Shown: positions 22,642-32,569 of the stretch, in pieces
Numbering within the stretch: position 1 is the stretch's first letter
Layout of the letters: each line of letters begins with the position of its first letter
Assembly: GCF_000340215.1 (NCBI RefSeq)
Contig: NW_006921539.1
Coordinates: 126,471-190,470 of the forward strand
Direction of reading: 5' to 3'
Length of the DNA: 64,000 nucleotides
DNA from: Pseudocercospora fijiensis CIRAD86
Taxonomy: Eukaryota; Ascomycota; Dothideomycetes; Mycosphaerellales; Mycosphaerellaceae
Translations under genes and position numbers: made by a program
The notes under the pieces: model-generated
The model's database searches: none
Told to the model about the DNA's origin: nothing
The model's input: only the letters and a program-made list of their open reading frames with translations

Positions 22642-23300
22642 TATCTTTTTCGTCTTCTTCTTCGCTTTATTAGTCGTTATCTAGGTACGTTTATTAGGCT
22701 TACTAAAGTAGCCGTAGACGTAGAGATAGCGGTATTTAATACTATTCTTATTCTTCCTAGGTTTCTACTCTTTAAACTCGAATCTAGTATCTAGACTAAA
22801 CGACTAAATATAGCGCGTAAGCGCGTTTTTTAAAGAAAACGACGACTAGTAAGGCAATAGTCTACGAGGGCGCTTAATCGTTATAAACTCGTACTTTTAA
22901 GGTCGTAGTAATACTAACCGATAATCTAGCAGATTAATACGCTCGCGTAGTAGCGGTAGCGATAGTAAGCGCGAGCGGCCTCGAATATATATTTCTAAGA
23001 CAAATTAAACCTCTTCCTATAAGTTAATATCGGCTACTATCGATATTTCTACCTTTTCCTACGATTTAATACCTTTAACACCTTTAGCGCCTTTAGCGCC
23101 TTTAACACCTTTAGCGCCTTTAGCGCCTTTAGTACCTTTAGCGCCTTTAGTATCTTTAGCGCCTTCTTTAGTATCTTCTACTACTACTACTACTACTACC
23201 TCGCTACTAGCGACGAGATTATCGAGAAACTCGCTAATATATGCTTCGTATAATAGAGATTTAGCTATTTTCGGTAGTTACTAGAGATTCTACTATAAAA
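22642..23300 (-). pseudogene. MULE transposase, N-terminal FAR1-like part (RIP-mutated)
   Basis: On the minus strand this frame joins across the Ty3-A insertion to 15,894. The joined junction reads G-Y-K-F-Y-F-Y-A-V, followed by a W-x-C-like segment, as expected near the zinc-chelating FAR1-type region ahead of MULE transposase cores. It is rich in Lys and carries a GAKG-type low-complexity run at 23,070-23,165. The start codon is not identifiable. Confidence 0.55.
23070..23165 (-). repeat. 9-bp tandem repeat encoding Lys/Gly/Ala triplets
   Basis: About ten near-copies of a 9-bp unit (CCTTTAGCG and variants) sit in the MULE N-terminal frame. On the minus strand they read as GAKGAKG/GVKG, a basic collagen-like low-complexity segment. 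Confidence 0.8.
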
Positions 23301-23443
23301 GGGGGAAGAAATACGAATATTAGGTTAGTAGACTTCGAGGCGCGACTTAACGCGCTCCGCGCTACTAACTAAGAATGGATATAATATATAATAGGTAGAA
23401 ACAGCACGTAATCTTATTCAGGCCGATTCTATATTGGTATATC

Positions 23444-23488
23444 TACTAGGGCTCGGGCGGGTAGCTAGGGCTCGGGGAAGTGGCGAGG
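23444..23488 (-). repeat. MULE right terminal inverted repeat
   Basis: Reverse complement of 13178-13222 with two RIP-type differences. It ends GTGGCGAGG and is followed directly by the right AGACCCACT. On this strand it holds five G-runs of three or four (possible G-quadruplex). Confidence 0.95.
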
Positions 23489-23497
23489 AGACCCACT
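23489..23497. repeat. 9-bp target-site duplication of the MULE, right copy
   Basis: AGACCCACT, identical to 13169-13177; 142 bp before the gdi1 ATG. Confidence 0.95.
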
Positions 23498-23639
23498 CTG
23501 CTTGCGTGGGGTTCAAGGCGAGCGAGGGGAGCTTGTTGGCTGCAGATGCGAGCTATTCCACTACCTTGTTGACCGCCAGAAAGACAGCACAGAAACACTT
23601 CTCGAATCCCTCCATATACCCATTCTCCATACCGCCAGC

Positions 23640-25167
23640 ATGGATGAGATTGCACCAGAGTACGATGTCGTCGTGCTTGGCACCGGCTTGACGGAATGCA
23701 TCCTCTCTGGAGTCCTCTCGGTCAAGGGCCAGAAAGTGCTCCATATGGACCGCAACGACCACTATGGCGGCGAGGCAGCATCCGTTAACCTTGAAACAAT
23801 GTTCAAGAAGTATGGAAACTACGAGAAAGGCAGCGAACCGTGGAAGAAGTATGGGCGTGCCAATGATTGGAATATCGACCTCGTGCCCAAGCTCCTGATG
23901 GCCAACGGAGAGCTCACCAACATCCTCGTCTCCACCGACGTCACACGCTACATCGAGTTCAAGCAGATTGCTGGTAGTTATGTTCAGCAGGCAAGTGGCC
24001 CTAAGGCAACAGTCGCCAAGGTGCCGAGCAATGCCAGTGAGGCGCTGTCGAGCCCACTGATGGGCATTTTCGAGAAGAGGAGAGCAAGGAACTTCTTGCA
24101 GTGGGTTGGCAACTTTGACGAGAGTAACCCAAGCACACACAACGGTATGGAATGACTGCAGGTACATGCTTGACCCTGAATGTACTCACTCGTATCTCCC
24201 AGGCATGAATCTCGCGCAGACGACCATGAAGCAAGTGTACGACAAGTACGGCCTCGAGGCAAGCACCCGCGATTTCATCGGCCACAGCATGGCTCTCTAT
24301 CCTACCGACGACTACATTGACCGCAAGGGTGCAGCTAAAGACTGCGTCGAGCGCATCAGACTTTACGTGAACAGCATGGCAAGATACGGAAAGAGCCCAT
24401 ACATCTACCCACTCTACGGTCTGGGAGAGCTGCCACAAGGCTTTGCTCGTCTCAGTGCCATCTACGGTGGTACCTACATGCTCAACGCCAACGTTGATGA
24501 AGTCAAGTACGAAGGCGGCAAGGTCTCGGGCATCCGAGCAACCATGAAGGAGCGGGGCGAAGAGGGCGAGGGCATGAAGTTCGAGACCAAGTGCAAGAAA
24601 ATCATCGCCGACCCATCATACTTCCCAGACAAGTGCCGAGTATCTGGACATCTGCTCAAGGCGATTTGCATCCTCAATCACCCAATCGACAAGACCGACA
24701 ATGCCGACTCATTGCAGCTCATCATTCCACAATCGCAAGTTGGCAGAAAACATGGTGCGTGAAACGAAACGCTCTCCTAAACTCAAATGCAGTCCTACCC
24801 CACTGACGTTTCAAAAACAGACATCTACGTCGCCGTCGTCTCCTCAACCCACAACGTCTGCCCCAAAGGCTACTACATCGCCATCGTCAGCACCATCGCC
24901 GAGACCAACTCAAACCACCACCTCGAGCTCCTACCAGGTCTTGAGCGTCTCGGCCGGATAGAAGAGCAGTTCATGGGCCCACCAATCCCCATCTACGAGC
25001 CTCTGTCCAACGGCAAAGACGACAACATCTTCATCAGCAGATCCTACGATGCGAGCTCGCACTTCGAGACCATGACGGAGGACGTACGTGACATTTACGA
25101 AAGAGCCGAAGGTCATCCATTGGTTGTGGAGGGATTGAAGGAGGGTCAGGACTTGGCACAGGAGTAG
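23640..25167 (+). CDS. gdi1: Rab GDP-dissociation inhibitor
   Basis: Three exons (23640-24144, 24203-24754, 24821-25167; introns 58 and 66 nt) give 467 residues, normal for GDI. The start MDEIAPEYDVVVLGTGLTEC carries the Rossmann-like GTGLTECILSG motif. Other family blocks are VLHMDRNDHYGGEAAS, SNASEALSSPLMGIFEKRR (Rab-binding platform), DFIGHSMALY, GLGELPQGFARLSAIYGGTYML and DPSYFPDKC. GDI extracts GDP-bound prenylated Rab GTPases from membranes and returns them for reuse, and is essential in yeasts. A frame open upstream to 23502 has no ATG supporting a longer protein. The MULE insertion lies 142 bp upstream, so the promoter must be within that space or have been displaced. Confidence 0.97.
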
Positions 25168-26169
25168 ATGCGATCTTGAACCGTCGTCGCTGAACAGATG
25201 ACATTGGGCCTGGGAAGTAAAGCTAGGCAAGCAATATCGAAGGGTGAAAAGTGTTACGTTTTTGATAGATACTGTCTGTAGCAAGTCTCGAAGCAGCCCG
25301 AATAAGAACTCCAACTCTACCTCTTGCGCGTGCGTTCGTGCATCGAAGATTATTTCCGGAGATTACAAGTGCTGCTTTGTTAGGAGAGGGCAACAAGAAA
25401 ATCAATGGGAAAAATTGCTGACTATCATACGCCAAGAGCTGACCTTCTGAACTGACTCGACTGTTCACAGACAGTACATGTGTTCCAACTCGCACAGCAT
25501 AGACGATGAACTTCAAAGGTACGACAACAAGTAGACAGCCACGGCGGTTGGGGAGCATACACATTCATGCGTCGGATCAGCAGCCTTGTCATGTCTTGTG
25601 GTGAGGCATAGGTGAAGCAAGAAGGAAGGCATTCATTCCAGTGAGCCTGGTAGGTAACCAAGATGAAAGATATACCTCCAAATTATATACACATAGCTCC
25701 CCCCCAAAAAAACGGAATCAATCACTCCTTCTCCCTTTCGCGCCAATGCTGGTGATGATGATGATGCAATGGTACCTAGCTGAGAGAGATAAAACTGCCT
25801 CTCTTACGCCCATCTCAAAATGAGCCTGCGAAAAAATGGCCCAAATGCCTAATAGAAGCTGTTAACTCTTTTCTCGCCTGGCGCCGTCCTCGACTTTTCA
25901 AGGTCATTCACGCGCGTGAGAGATCTCGTACGCAACCTGATACCAAGAAATGTTCAAGTCGCGATCAGTGAATTCGAGTGGTGATGCTGTCGTGCATATA
26001 TCGCTTCCAAAATCAAAAAACAGTCGTCATTCACATTATTCGTGGCGGTCGTTCGCTCGCTCAGATCAAAAAAGTTGGTTGCCCCTCTTCGAGAAGGTCG
26101 ACATGTCCGCCGGGTTTTGGTGGGTAAATGTACAGGTGAAGATGGAAAAGTAAGGTTGGTGGCGCATGC
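25168..26169. other. Intergenic between convergent genes
   Basis: Space between the 3' ends of gdi1 and the RING gene. No domain-bearing frame seen; contains a short GATGATGATGATG run near 25,754. It should hold both 3' UTRs. Confidence 0.5.
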
Positions 26170-27487
26170 TCAGCGATTGCCTGCCTCAAGCTGACCAGCC
26201 GTGATGCCAGTCTGCTCGGCAGCGCCATGCTCTCCAATTTGCTGATTTCGTCTTCCGAAGCGAGGGATATTCGGTATGCGCGATCGCCAGGTGCGTTGAT
26301 TACTCGACGGCTGCGCGGCGGCAGGATTCTGGTAGATCTCCTGTTCTCGCCGTGCACGTTCCATTTGTGCAGGCGTAGGATGTCGCTGCCCACGATTTGA
26401 ATCGCTGACGAAGAGGCGTGGTCCCGTGAATGTGAATCGTGGTCGGAAGGCGCCCGCTCGGCCTCCGATCCATACGGATTGCGGCTGCTGTGGCATTGCA
26501 TGCCTTCCTCTACGTCCGTTTGCAGCGTTGAGATCTTCGCCACTGGGCCGCGGCTTCGGCACGTAATAGTCTGCTTTGCAAAGGGGACAACAGGCTCTTC
26601 TGCTGGTAAGCCATGGATCCACGCACGAGCCGTGGAAGGCATGGCCACATGCCAAACCTCGTACATCGTCGTCATCATCCAGCGTGTCCAAACAGATGGC
26701 GCAGGTATCGCCAGGTGCAGCCAGCATTTCTGCGGGGGCTGCCTCTCTGATCGGATCATCATCATCCTCGTCCATATCAGTAGCCATGGAGTTGGTTCGA
26801 TGGGGCGCTGTGAGAGCATTTTCTATCGGTTCAATGGTGACCTTTTCGGGTGTCTTGTCAACATTCGCTGCAGCTGCAGCTGGAGGCGATGTGGCGGCGT
26901 TCGCGTGATCCTGCCGCGCTATGCTGAGCGCGGTCTGCGGCCGTGCAGTATCCGTTGACTGCTTTCCAAATGTCTCGATTATGACATGCTCTTGTGTGAT
27001 ACTAGCAGCGCGACTCGGTGGCGCAGTAACACCTCCTTCTGTCGGCAAGCCTTGCGCTTCCCGCGACGATCGCCATACTTTGTACTTGGTCAATGGGAAT
27101 CTCTCATTGACCTCTTCCATGGACATCAACTTCTTCTCTCGTCGTCTCCGCCGTGGGTTCGGCATTTGTCCCAAGTCGATAGGTTCGCCATTTTCGCCCA
27201 GGGTACGTGCGGCGCGATTGCGCTGGTTATATCTGAAGCAATATTTTACGCCGACAATGATCCTGCAGGCGCACCAAGATTAGCATTGATTTGATCCGAG
27301 GATGGGTAAAGTTCGCGGAAGCGGACGAACAGCGGCAGGCATACCATAGGTTAGTGAATACCACACCGAATCCTAGGGCGACGAAGAACAGCAGCGGCGA
27401 GCTTGTGGGGCCGTTGTTACCACCATTGTTGCTGTTGCCGGTGGGAGTGGGGGACGGGGTGGGCGTTGCGGATGTTGTCGACGACAT
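26170..27487 (-). CDS. Membrane-anchored RING-H2 E3 ubiquitin ligase candidate
   Basis: Exons 27345-27487 and 26170-27262 (82-nt GTATGC...GCAG intron) give 411 residues. Residues 1-30 are Ser/Thr/Pro/Asn-rich. A single membrane span covers about 31-57 and is completed only by splicing (PLLFFVALGFGVVFTNLW joined to IIVGVKYCF). A basic juxtamembrane region (RRRRREKK) follows. The RING-H2 finger at about 235-275 has the full C-x2-C...C-x-H-x2-H-x2-C...C-x2-C set (CAICLD, ACGHAFHGSCVDPWL, CCPLC). The C-terminus is Arg/Gln-rich and disordered. Such proteins transfer ubiquitin from an E2 to membrane-proximal targets; the substrate is unknown. Ala-rich and Asp-rich runs precede the RING. Confidence 0.9.
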
Positions 27488-27761
27488 GGCGGGCAGGCGA
27501 CGGTGGTGGTGGTGGTGGTGGTGCTGCTGCTGTGTGCAGCAGAGACGATGGCTGGAGCGACGGAGACTCGGTCAAGAGCCCCACCAAGAGCAGATGCGAA
27601 GTTGTGCCGTGGGTGAAGGAGCGCAATGCAATGCAGTCTTGCAAAGCTGGGCTGGGCTGGGCTGATGAGGCTCAAAGGCTCACGCAGCGGACATGGGTGG
27701 TTGTGTAGATGCGGAGTCGTTTTCGATTGCGGATTGCTGCTCTTGGCGCGTGCGAGTGCGG

Positions 27762-27815
27762 AGCTGGCTTGGCTGGGCTGGGCTAAGCTGGGCTGGGCTA
27801 AGCTGGGCTGGGCTG
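27762..27815 (+). repeat. GGCTG-type tandem array
   Basis: About two and a half copies of a 15-bp unit (GCTGGGCTGGGCTAA) flanked by more GGCTG units; a further short run lies at ~27,645-27,664. It is 275-330 bp upstream of the RING gene. Confidence 0.85.
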
Positions 27816-27920
27816 CTGTGCGATGTCCGCTCAGCGACTGTGGTCTGCGAGCTGAGGCGGAAGTTGAAAGTGCATTCAATGGAGTGGGTGGGTGGGGAGA
27901 ACTGTCCAAGTTGAGGCGGA

Positions 27921-27950
27921 GCGGGGCGGGGCGGGGCGGGGCGGGCGGGT
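27921..27950 (+). repeat. G-run tract, possible G-quadruplex
   Basis: GCGGGG units repeated four times followed by two GGG runs. Six G-runs of three or four with single-C loops fit the strong G-quadruplex pattern on the plus strand. Confidence 0.75.
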
Positions 27951-28069
27951 GGTATTTGTATATTGATCCTCCACCACCACCACCGTCACCACCAGTGCCG
28001 TGTCACTGCACGAATACTCGCGGACAGCGTGAAGTACTGTTATACTAACGTAACAAGTGCCATTGTACT

Positions 28070-28702
28070 CTACGTGTCTTCTTCAGCCTCCTCATCACAT
28101 TCAGCAACCGCAAACAACTCCTCAAACTCTCCACACGTATTCGGCAAGTCTGCGAATGAAATCGACTGAAGCAACCCGACTTGCCCACCTCCCACCTCCT
28201 TGAATCGCTCTGCGCCGCCGCTCATACCCCTTCTCTCCAATCCGAACTGTCCAGCGTAGACTTCCAACACTTCTTTGTCAAGATCAACCACATATGCCCA
28301 CTCACAGAAGAGACCATCGTTGACAAAGCCCAGCTCCTTCACTATCGGGACCGCGTTCTGCTCTGTAGCTTGAGCGACAATTTCAAGGATCTTCGCTCCG
28401 GTTTCACGAGAAAGCGACGCTGGCGAGGGAAATGGTCCCTGATCGTTATTGACCACTTGCTGATTGAGCTGATCGTTGCTCTCAATGACTTTGATGTATT
28501 GGAGGCCAGTTTTCAGGGCTTTAATATTGCTCGACCGGAGCAGGAATTGGACAATGTCCCAGCCTTGGCCTTCAGGATAGCCGTCCCATCTGCAGAAAGA
28601 TTAGAAGAGGCCGAATTGAGTATCATTGGAATCTTACTGGGCATATTGTGCGATCATAAACTGGCCTTTGTAGTAGACGCAGATGAGGCTTCGGGTACCC
28701 AT
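28070..28702 (-). CDS. Conserved fungal protein of unknown function
   Basis: Exons 28638-28702 and 28070-28589 with a 48-nt GTAAGA...GCAG intron give 194 residues. The start MGTRSLICVYYKGQFMIAQY continues across the splice into AQWDGYPEGQGWDIVQFLL. This opening (T-R-S-L-I-x-V-x2-x-G-x-x-x-x-A-Q-Y-x-Q-W-D-G-Y-P-x-G-Q) is one I recall from many predicted fungal proteins without assigned function. A middle segment (FCEWAYVVDLDKEVLEVYAG) looks like a beta hairpin of the same fold. The C-terminus ends in an acidic run (ECDEEAEEDT). No signal peptide or membrane span. Start and splice are well supported by the shared opening motif. Confidence 0.8.
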
Positions 28703-29865
28703 TCTGATGCTCTTTCACAGAAACAATGGCATCGTACCAACGAAGTGCCATGGCCTTCATATATGGACTTCCCAACGAAGGCTGCAACGCCTTCATCTTC
28801 TTTGACCCGCGGATGAAAGATCTCCTGTCTTCACTTGAATAGCAATCATTGGACTCGCTGCCTAATATCGCAAGGTCACATCTCCATTTTCGGCATCGCT
28901 TAAGCAGCACATCGAAGAGGTCCGCAGAGCTCTCAGGCACCAGCAGGCTGCAAAGCTAACACTCTTGGCAATCACACATTGATGCAAGGGGCTATGTTGA
29001 CAAGCACGTCGGCCGGACTTTTGCGAATATCCTCTATCCGGCGTCCGCTCAGATCCATTTAGTATACAGTAGAGAGCTGCAAGGTATCACCTCGAAATGA
29101 GCCAAGTCTTTCATACCACACCCCACAGACTACATAACAAGTTGCTATTCGCTAGAATCCATGAGGAGCAAGGGTTTGGGGAATACCCACTTTCACTCCG
29201 ATGTGATTAGACGCTGTACGCCTCGATGGAAGCAAAATGGTAGACCAGGCTATCCCTAACCTTGTAGTCGTTAAATTATACGAGATACAATATACAATGC
29301 TCGAATCCTGGCTATTGAAAATATAGGAATAGTCCACCTCGCATATGCATATTATAAGCTTCGATCCACTGTTTCTGCTTGCCTAATACGGTACAATAAT
29401 ACCCGCTGAACTCTTCAACGCTGACTGACTATCTATAGCTGCTGATATGAGCCGACAACCACAAGGTCAAGGGTGGAATGGCTCAACCTGCCATCTCGCT
29501 TTATCGGGCTGTGCTATGTGTTTGACCTCCAAAAGGCCGAGAACAGCTATCGTTTCCGTATAGCCCGTCTGCGTATAGCAGCACAAAGCGACTATCAAGC
29601 CAGCGTACTGCCTAAAGGAATTATCCGCACCTTTAAGAAGTTTACATCTAACGTTTTCCAGCTATTCTAGCTGCCACTTACGGGGATTATCCCCGTCCGT
29701 CATCTCGCTTAATCAGGGTGTATATACTGTATACAGGACAGGGAGGGAAGCTTTCGGACACAAATCTTACCTTCGTATCCGGAGTAATAGGAGAGTCCTC
29801 TGAAATCCTATAAATTTGCACGTCCATCCTCCACACTCTCCATCCATCTAATTCAACAACCAAAC
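28703..29865. other. Intergenic between divergent genes
   Basis: About 1.16 kb with no convincing frame on either strand. It holds the promoter of the cysteine-rich protein gene at its right end. Confidence 0.5.
29809..29815 (+). promoter_or_regulatory. TATA box of the two-domain secreted protein gene
   Basis: TATAAAT lies 57 bp upstream of the ATG at 29866, followed by a CA/CT-rich leader (CCATCCATCTAATTCAACAA), a usual fungal arrangement for a strongly regulated gene. Confidence 0.55.
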
Positions 29866-30579
29866 ATGTGGTCCCCAATCCTCCTGCTCACCACTGCCTC
29901 AGCAGCCGGAGCCTCAGCCAGAACACTAGGCCCACGCACCGTCGAAGGAGGTCCATGCGACTGCACCGGACTTTCCAACTGCTTCAACCAAAACGCCTAC
30001 GGCTGCGTCCGCCTCTTTGAAACCGCCGGACAAAACTGCGTCAAGCAAACCCCATACTTCCCATTCTGTGTATCGCAATGCGGTGGATCTAGTTTCGTTT
30101 ATCAAAAAGCAAAGTAAGCAAATCCACTCCACTTCTTTCCTACTCAATTCCCACTTGCTAAAATTTCTATCTTTTTTCGAATCCAGTTCCGACGACACCC
30201 AATGCGTCTGCTCGGAATATGACGCTCGGGCTTCATATCAACAATGCGGGTTCTCTCCCCCTCCCTCTAACACCCCCGTGACTCCACCTTACATCACAGG
30301 CTCGCCTTGCGCGAGTTACTTTCTGCAGGAATGCCAGACGGAGGGGGCTTGGGGGTGCATTTCTTCCGATGCAAGATACTGTGTGGATCAAACGAAGAAT
30401 TGTGATACGATTTGTGGGGGGCAGGGGTATACATATGCGTATCAGAAACATAGGTAAGTGATGGAGTTGGGATCTTTGAGGAGTTTTGGATGATAATGAT
30501 GATGCTGACTCTTTGATGTTATAGCTCGACGGATACGAGGTGTGTGTGTAGTAGTCAGGATTTGTCGAAGAGTTCTTGA
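29866..30579 (+). CDS. Secreted cysteine-rich protein with two tandem homologous domains
   Basis: Exons 29866-30113, 30187-30453 and 30525-30579 (introns 73 and 71 nt) give 189 residues. A signal peptide (MWSPILLLTTASAAGASA) is followed by two related domains. Domain 1 (about 27-105) runs from GPCDC through CGGSSFVYQKANSDDTQCVC. Domain 2 (about 118-183) runs from GSPC through CGGQGYTYAYQKHSSTDTRCVC. Eight cysteines align between the two; domain 1 has two more, for 18 in all. Both introns fall at the same place (YQK-x^ before S-x-D-T-x-CVC) and in the same phase, so the gene arose by duplication of an exon-intron unit. A Pro/Thr linker separates the domains. Likely an extracellular disulfide-bonded protein or candidate effector; no known family recognised. 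Confidence 0.85.
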
Positions 30580-31312
30580 GGGAGAGGGAGAACGAATGGA
30601 ATGAAGGGGGAGAAATGAAGAGGACGAACGAATCGAATGAACGTTGATAACGAGATATAATGCAAAGATTGCTAGGAGATTAGAATGACTAAATCGTGTA
30701 AGAATGAACATTAATCTTAATCTCATCATAAACAAACATCCACCTAATTCAACACGCCCCAGTCCCATACAGACCCGTATAACATGTGTTCGGAAGGTGA
30801 GCTTTCCTACCTTTCCGCCGGAATTGGCTATGCATGGTAGTTGTAGCTGTGAAGCCGGACTGGGTTGATAACAAGTTCTCGATTCGGATTCACATGAAGA
30901 TGAAGCTTAAAATAAATGTAATACGAATGCCGGTCAGCATAAGCACTTGGCCGGGGTGTATGTGAGCATTTGATTTTCGGCTTGTGTGAGAAGCTCAATC
31001 GGAACGGAGACAGTAAAAGAGCTTTGCTAAATCACAAACGCCGAGCCATCGCGATGCTTCCACCAGTAACGCCGCGGGTATCGGCATAGAAAATAGAAAT
31101 CGAGTATTCCCGATTCCTACGCTCGCCGGGAGTACCGAGACTTTTGGCCGCTGCGGCTGTAGGAGGACTCTTTGGGGCCAGATGGGTATAGAAATGATAA
31201 GAATAGCTGATGAGTCGTGAAATATTGACCGGGCCAAATCAATCCAACCTCACGGACAACAACACCTTCGCACAGACCCGGGGTCATCATCCCATCCATC
31301 ATAGTCGTCCGC
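30580..31312. other. Intergenic, no gene seen
   Basis: About 730 bp between two plus-strand genes, holding the 3' UTR of the secreted-protein gene and the promoter of the zinc-finger gene. The minus-strand frame at 30442-30768 is domain-free. Confidence 0.5.
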
Positions 31313-32359
31313 ATGATGCCAGGCCAGGACGAGGATCTTTTGGCGCGTCTGAATGCACTCAAGCCATCTTCGGTCGAGTTGGAACCGGAATCCAGCCCCA
31401 TCGATGTTCAGACAAGCACACCACAGACGCGGGAGGACAAATTGGCAAGGCGTCTCAAACAGTTGCGCGATGGCAATCTTCCCGCTCCAGAAAATGTGCT
31501 GAGCCCTGTTCCGTCCGCCTCAACACCCCGTCCAGACCCGGTGACGGCTCTAACAAGTGACACTCGCGATCAAGTGACTTCAGAGCGAGATGCCATCCGC
31601 AACTGGCAGCAGCAGTCGGAAGACGGGCAGACGTTGGACGAACTCCTTGCCGAACTGGGACGGAGCGAAGGCGGAAAACTTGCCTGGCTCGACCCGGAAG
31701 ATCCCAAACACATTGATTCCTTGCTGAGAGAGGCGAACGACGCACTGCCCGATCCGTCAGAAGCCAAGCCGAGCAGCTCACTCGAGGCCGAGGGACAAGT
31801 TGATGAGTGCATGAGAAACGCAGAGGATTCCAAAAGTCGTCGGAGCGATGATCAGGAGGACGAAGCTGAGTACATCGAAAAACTTCTCGCAGCCTTGGAA
31901 CTCGAGCAGAACGATGAGCATTCCGAGCCAAGGCAGGACTCTTCTTCTTCTTCTTTACAACTTCCTTCTCCGCCTTCCCGGCTGCAAGAGTCGCCAAACC
32001 CGTCAGACCCTGATGCCCCTTCATACGAGGACAGCGATCTGGAAGCTCGCTTTTCCAAGCTTGCCATGGATGGCCTCGACTTGCCATCGACGCCCACAAA
32101 CAAACCCTCGGCGACAAACCCCGCATCACTCCAATCGAAATCAAAGTCAAACTTGCCTACGTACACAGATCAAGACGTTGAGTCATGGTGCTGCATCTGC
32201 AATGAAGACGGCGAGGTACGATGTCTTGGATGCGACAATGACATCTACTGCCAGAGCTGCTATACGGATGGTCACGGCACTGGTCCGGGGCAGGAAAGAG
32301 GCCATAAAGCCGTGCAGTACAACCGCAAGCCGCCTGCAGCCCGAGTTCTCGACCCTTGA
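31313..32359 (+). CDS. ANCHR/ZFYVE19-like zinc-finger protein
   Basis: Intronless, 348 residues (ATG at 31313; a second ATG follows directly). The N-terminus MMPGQDEDLLARLNALK has the L-x2-RL-x2-L pattern found at the start of ANCHR-type proteins. A second helical motif, EDKLARRLKQL, follows. The middle is acidic and Ser/Pro-rich with two helices resembling MIT-interacting motifs (TLDELLAELGRS; EYIEKLLAALELEQ). The C-terminal zinc finger at about 287-335 (WCCICNEDGEVRCLGCDNDIYCQSCYTDGH...GHKAV) is the B-box-like ANCHR finger. Animal ANCHR delays cytokinetic abscission by binding ESCRT-III and VPS4; a link to ESCRT in fungi is inferred from homology. Confidence 0.8.
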   Translation: MMPGQDEDLLARLNALKPSSVELEPESSPIDVQTSTPQTREDKLARRLKQLRDGNLPAPENVLSPVPSASTPRPDPVTALTSDTRDQVTSERDAIRNWQQQSEDGQTLDELLAELGRSEGGKLAWLDPEDPKHIDSLLREANDALPDPSEAKPSSSLEAEGQVDECMRNAEDSKSRRSDDQEDEAEYIEKLLAALELEQNDEHSEPRQDSSSSSLQLPSPPSRLQESPNPSDPDAPSYEDSDLEARFSKLAMDGLDLPSTPTNKPSATNPASLQSKSKSNLPTYTDQDVESWCCICNEDGEVRCLGCDNDIYCQSCYTDGHGTGPGQERGHKAVQYNRKPPAARVLDP

Positions 32360-32569
32360 TTCAGGAGAGAAAACCGTAGACAGCAAGGAAAGGAAAATTT
32401 GCATTCTGGATTTGACTAGCTACAGGTCATAGAATACAATGTGGCTGAAGCGTGAGCATCGTCCTTCGCCCGCCTTAGAATAAGCTCCGCAAGTCCGGCT
32501 TGGACTCTGGCCATGATTCGATCCATTGGAGGTGGAACATCTACAACTGGTGTATTCTCTCTCCACCAT

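Larger units (their letters stand above)
13178..23488 (-). mobile_element. Mutator-like (MULE) DNA transposon, RIP-inactivated, carrying a nested Ty3 element
   Basis: The element is bounded by 45-bp terminal inverted repeats (13178-13222 and 23444-23488) and a perfect 9-bp target duplication. Removing the nested retrotransposon and its 5-bp duplication leaves about 3.6 kb, a usual MULE size. The minus strand carries a decayed transposase frame, split by the nested insertion, that resembles fungal Hop-type MULE transposases: an N-terminal FAR1-like region, then a transposase core ending in the SRVE-type block. Nearly every CpA has become TpA inside, giving TAG/TAA stops, while the outer ~150 bp at each end are much less mutated. 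It is therefore an immobile relic. It ends 142 bp upstream of the gdi1 ATG. Confidence 0.88.
27488..28069. other. Upstream region of RING gene, repeat-rich
   Basis: Starts with a GGT/GCT triplet run at ~27,503-27,531 just before the RING start codon, and holds the GGCTG array and G-run tract listed separately. No gene seen; the open frames here are products of the repeats. Confidence 0.6.

Noticed and set aside
27373..27909. 178-residue minus-strand frame upstream of the RING gene
   Set aside because: Made of Ser/Ala/Gln/Pro runs from the GGCTG and GGT repeats; overlaps the real RING start in another frame.
31455..32150. 231-residue minus-strand frame
   Set aside because: Antisense to the ANCHR-like gene; no domain and biased composition.
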